DNA from: an uncultured Clostridia bacterium
GTDB taxonomy: Bacteria; Bacillota; Clostridia; TANB77; CAG-508
Length of the DNA: 44,793 nt
Direction of reading: 5' to 3'
Assembly: GCA_947589065.1 (NCBI GenBank)
Contig: CANPZM010000009.1
Coordinates: forward strand, 1-44,793
Part shown: positions 42,316-44,793 of the stretch, in pieces
How positions within the stretch are numbered: the stretch's first letter is position 1
Layout: every line of letters starts with the position of its first letter
Program-made: the position numbers and the translations under genes
The notes under the pieces: model-generated
Database searches by the model: none
What the model was told of the DNA's origin: nothing
Seen by the model: the letters and a program-made list of their open reading frames with translations, nothing else

Positions 42316-44400
42316 ATGGCAGGAAGAGAATACCCACTTGAGAGAACAAGAAATATAGGAATAATGGCTCATATTGATGCTGGTAAAACAACAACAACTG
42401 AGAGAATTTTATTCTATACAGGTAAAACACATAAAATTGGTGAAGTTCATGAAGGTGCTGCTACAATGGACTGGATGGCTCAAGAACAAGAAAGAGGTAT
42501 AACTATTACTTCTGCTGCAACAACTTGTTTCTGGAATAACAATAGAATTAATATTATTGATACTCCTGGACACGTTGATTTTACAGTTGAAGTTCAAAGA
42601 TCTTTGAGAGTTCTTGATGGTTCAGTTACTGTTTTAGCTGCAAAAGGTGGAGTTCAACCACAAACAGAAACAGTTTGGAGACAGGCAGATAAATATAATG
42701 TTCCAAGAATGGTTTATGTAAATAAAATGGATATTACTGGAGCAAATTTTATGCTTTGTGTTGATCAATTGAAAAATAGATTAAAAGCAAATGCTGTTCC
42801 AATCCAATTACCTATTGGAGCTGAAGATCAATTTAAAGGTATAGTTGATTTAATTAAAATGAAAGCATTCATCCATAAAGATGATTTAGGAAAAGAAATT
42901 GAAGAAACTGATATACCTGCTGATATGGTTGACTTAGCAAATGAATACCGTGAAAAAATGGTAGAAGCTGCTGCTGAACAAGATGAAGAATTAATGATGA
43001 AATATTTAGATGGTGGAGAATTGACAGAAGAAGAAATCAAAAAAGGATTAAGAATTGGAACAATAGCAAATGCAGTAGTTCCAGTTACATGTGGTTCTTC
43101 ATATAAAAATAAAGGTGTACAAGAACTATTAAATGCAATAGTTGATTTTATGCCATCACCATTAGATATTGCACATATCAAGGGTGAAACATTAGATGGA
43201 GAAGAAACAGAAGCTAAAACTTCTGACTCAGAACCATTTGCTGCTTTAGCATTTAAAATTGCTACAGACCCATTTGTTGGAAAATTATGTTTCTTTAGAG
43301 TTTATTCAGGAACATTAGAATCTGGTTCAACAGTTTTAAACTCTAGTAAAGATAAAAAAGAAAGAATTGGTAGAATTCTTCAAATGCATGCAAATCATAG
43401 AGAAGATATTGATAAAGTTTATGCAGGTGATATTGCAGCTGCAGTTGGTTTAAAAGATGTTACAACAGGAAATACTTTATGTGATCCTGATCATCCTATT
43501 ATTCTTGAATCAATGGAATTCCCAGAACCAGTTATTGATATAGCTATTGAACCAAAAGATAAAGCTGCACAAGAAAAAATGGGTATAGCATTAGCAAAAC
43601 TTGCTGAAGAAGATCCAACATTTAAAGCTTATACAAATCAAGAAACTGGTCAAACTATTATTGCTGGTATGGGTGAATTACACTTAGATATCATTGTTGA
43701 TAGATTGAAGAGAGAATTTAAAGTTGAATGTAATGTAGGTAAACCACAAGTTGCATATAAAGAAACATTTAGAAAGAAAGTTAAAGTTCAAGGAAAATTC
43801 ATTAGACAATCTGGTGGTAAAGGACAATATGGTGATGTTTGGTTTGAAATGGAACCATTAGAGCCAGGTAAAGGAATTGAATTTGAAAGCAAAATTGTTG
43901 GTGGTGCTGTTCCAAAGGAATATATTAAACCAATCGAACAAGGTATGAGAGAAGCTGCTGAAACTGGTGTATTAGCTGGATATCCAGTTATAGACTTTAA
44001 AGTTTCATTAGTAGATGGTTCTTACCATGAAGTTGACTCTTCAGAAATGGCCTTCAAAATTGCTGCTTCTATGGCTTTCAAGGAAGGATGTAAGCAAGGT
44101 GGTTCTGTTATATTAGAACCAATTATGAAAGTTGATATAACTGTTCCAGAAGAATATATGGGAGATGTTATAGGAGATATTAATGCTAGACGTGGTAGAA
44201 TGGAAGGCATGGATGGAGATGATGGAATGCAAGATATACATGCATTTATTCCACTTTCAGAAATGTTTGGATATGCTACAGATTTACGTTCTAAAACACA
44301 GGGTAGAGGAACATATTCTATGGAACCTTCTCATTATGAAGAAGTTCCAAAATCAGTTCATGATACAATTGTTACTGCAAGAGCTAAAAAAGAAGACTAA
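42316..44400 (+). CDS. fusA: Elongation factor G
   Basis: 694 residues, the translocation GTPase. G1 [14 protein letters not shown], the switch I region with [14 protein letters not shown]3 [10 protein letters not shown]4 NKMD ([12 protein letters not shown]), and domain IV/V blocks [25 protein letters not shown] and [21 protein letters not shown] upstream. Complete and ordinary; separated from rpsG by the repeat-filled spacer. Confidence 0.98.
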   Translation: MAGREYPLERTRNIGIMAHIDAGKTTTTERILFYTGKTHKIGEVHEGAATMDWMAQEQERGITITSAATTCFWNNNRINIIDTPGHVDFTVEVQRSLRVLDGSVTVLAAKGGVQPQTETVWRQADKYNVPRMVYVNKMDITGANFMLCVDQLKNRLKANAVPIQLPIGAEDQFKGIVDLIKMKAFIHKDDLGKEIEETDIPADMVDLANEYREKMVEAAAEQDEELMMKYLDGGELTEEEIKKGLRIGTIANAVVPVTCGSSYKNKGVQELLNAIVDFMPSPLDIAHIKGETLDGEETEAKTSDSEPFAALAFKIATDPFVGKLCFFRVYSGTLESGSTVLNSSKDKKERIGRILQMHANHREDIDKVYAGDIAAAVGLKDVTTGNTLCDPDHPIILESMEFPEPVIDIAIEPKDKAAQEKMGIALAKLAEEDPTFKAYTNQETGQTIIAGMGELHLDIIVDRLKREFKVECNVGKPQVAYKETFRKKVKVQGKFIRQSGGKGQYGDVWFEMEPLEPGKGIEFESKIVGGAVPKEYIKPIEQGMREAAETGVLAGYPVIDFKVSLVDGSYHEVDSSEMAFKIAASMAFKEGCKQGGSVILEPIMKVDITVPEEYMGDVIGDINARRGRMEGMDGDDGMQDIHAFIPLSEMFGYATDLRSKTQGRGTYSMEPSHYEEVPKSVHDTIVTARAKKED

Positions 44401-44430
44401 TCTGTATATGGACAAATTTTATAAAAAATG

Positions 44431-44459
44431 TTGCATTTTTATTTAAAATAGTATAGAAT
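44431..44459 (+). promoter_or_regulatory. Possible tuf promoter
   Basis: TTGCAT (44431-44436), 17-bp spacer, TAGAAT (44454-44459), 75 nt before tuf. It overlaps an inverted repeat TTGCATT/AATGCAA. Confidence 0.4.
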
Positions 44460-44533
44460 GCAAATGCTAACTAAATTAGTTATTAAATTTAAAAATTTAA
44501 AATAAAAACAAAGAAAAAAGGAGGAATTTTCAA

Positions 44534-44793
44534 ATGGCTAAAGCTAAATTTGAAAGAACAAAACCACACGTTAACATTGGTACAATCGGACATGTTGACC
44601 ATGGTAAAACAACAACAACAGCTGCTATTACAAAATACTTAAGCTTATTAGGAAGAGCACAATATGAAGCATATGATCAAATTGATGGTGCTCCAGAAGA
44701 AAAAGCTAGAGGAATAACAATTAATACAGCTCACGTTGAATATGAAACAGAAAAAAGACATTATGCTCACGTTGACTGCCCAGGTCACGCTGA
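44534..44793 (+). CDS. tuf: Elongation factor Tu, N-terminal part (cut by the window end)
   Basis: The first 86 codons of EF-Tu are present: [21 protein letters not shown]1 [14 protein letters not shown], the switch I region with [17 protein letters not shown], and the start of G3 (DCPGHAD), where the window ends. AAAGGAGG precedes ATG. Last expected gene of the str operon. Confidence 0.98.
   Translation, partial: MAKAKFERTKPHVNIGTIGHVDHGKTTTTAAITKYLSLLGRAQYEAYDQIDGAPEEKARGITINTAHVEYETEKRHYAHVDCPGHA

Noticed and set aside
1..44793. tRNA or rRNA genes
   Set aside because: No cloverleaf with a T-loop GGTTCRANYCC signature or rRNA-like sequence was noticed on either strand by eye; a tRNAscan/Infernal run would settle it.

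Overview
The window is a chromosomal segment of a low-GC (mostly about 25-30% GC by eye), endospore-forming member of the Bacillota, most likely an uncultured gut-type Clostridia. The evidence is spo0A, sigE (pro-sigma-E) and a spoIIGA reading, a ferredoxin-linked four-subunit pyruvate oxidoreductase, the divIB-ylxW-ylxX-sbp gene string, strong AGGAGG ribosome sites, TTG/GTG starts and TTGACT-N17-TAAAAT type promoters. I cannot name the genus. I see no rRNA, tRNA, CRISPR array, transposase or phage gene.

Layout. 0.1-4.0 kb (minus): porC-porD-porA-porB behind an operator-like palindrome, and an unknown membrane-anchored protein. 4.3-8.0 kb (plus): minD-minE-rodA-dusB. 8.4-12.6 kb (plus): ftsA-ftsZ, terminator, spoIIGA (broken by a +1 frameshift) and sigE. 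12.7-14.5 kb: LolA/GerS-like protein, solitary MazF, Pr6Pr membrane protein. 14.6-17.0 kb (minus): two tandem DUF3137 paralogues and lemA. 17.2-19.1 kb: feoB. 19.2-24.0 kb: divergent TetR regulator and an RND/MMPL transporter with a very large repeat-built extracellular loop. 24.1-25.2 kb: two copies of a structured 145-bp repeat and a compositionally foreign purC. 25.4-29.4 kb (plus): murA-divIB-ylxW-ylxX-sbp. 29.5-34.6 kb: feoA (minus), a WG-repeat protein, a PLP lyase, a BaiN/HI0933 flavoprotein and a YigZ protein. 34.7-36.5 kb: spo0A, an XRE regulator, a Spo0E-like small protein and a 44-codon ORF. 36.5-40.6 kb: deoD, an unrecognised 653-residue protein, trmFO. 40.7-44.8 kb: the str operon rpsL-rpsG-fusA-tuf (tuf cut by the window edge), with an inverted-repeat element inserted twice between rpsG and fusA.

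How the parts relate. Cell division and shape genes dominate the first 30 kb. The usual Firmicutes string murA/B-divIB-ylxW-ylxX-sbp-ftsA-ftsZ-spoIIGA-sigE is present but cut into two same-strand blocks about 13 kb apart. Both minD and ftsA have, just upstream of a TTGACT-type promoter, hexamer direct repeats with exact 11-bp periodicity. Read on the minus strand these match the WalR box (TGTWAH-N5-TGTWAH), suggesting joint control of Min and FtsAZ by an OmpR-family regulator. Sporulation genes are spread over both halves of the window.

The least explained items are the roughly 80-residue repeats in the RND transporter, the 653-residue orphan protein, the acidic tail on MinE, the two families of intergenic repeats, and the spoIIGA frameshift. 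I found no convincing wholly new multigene system. The strongest candidate novelties are the repeat-expanded transporter and the shared 11-bp-period control elements.
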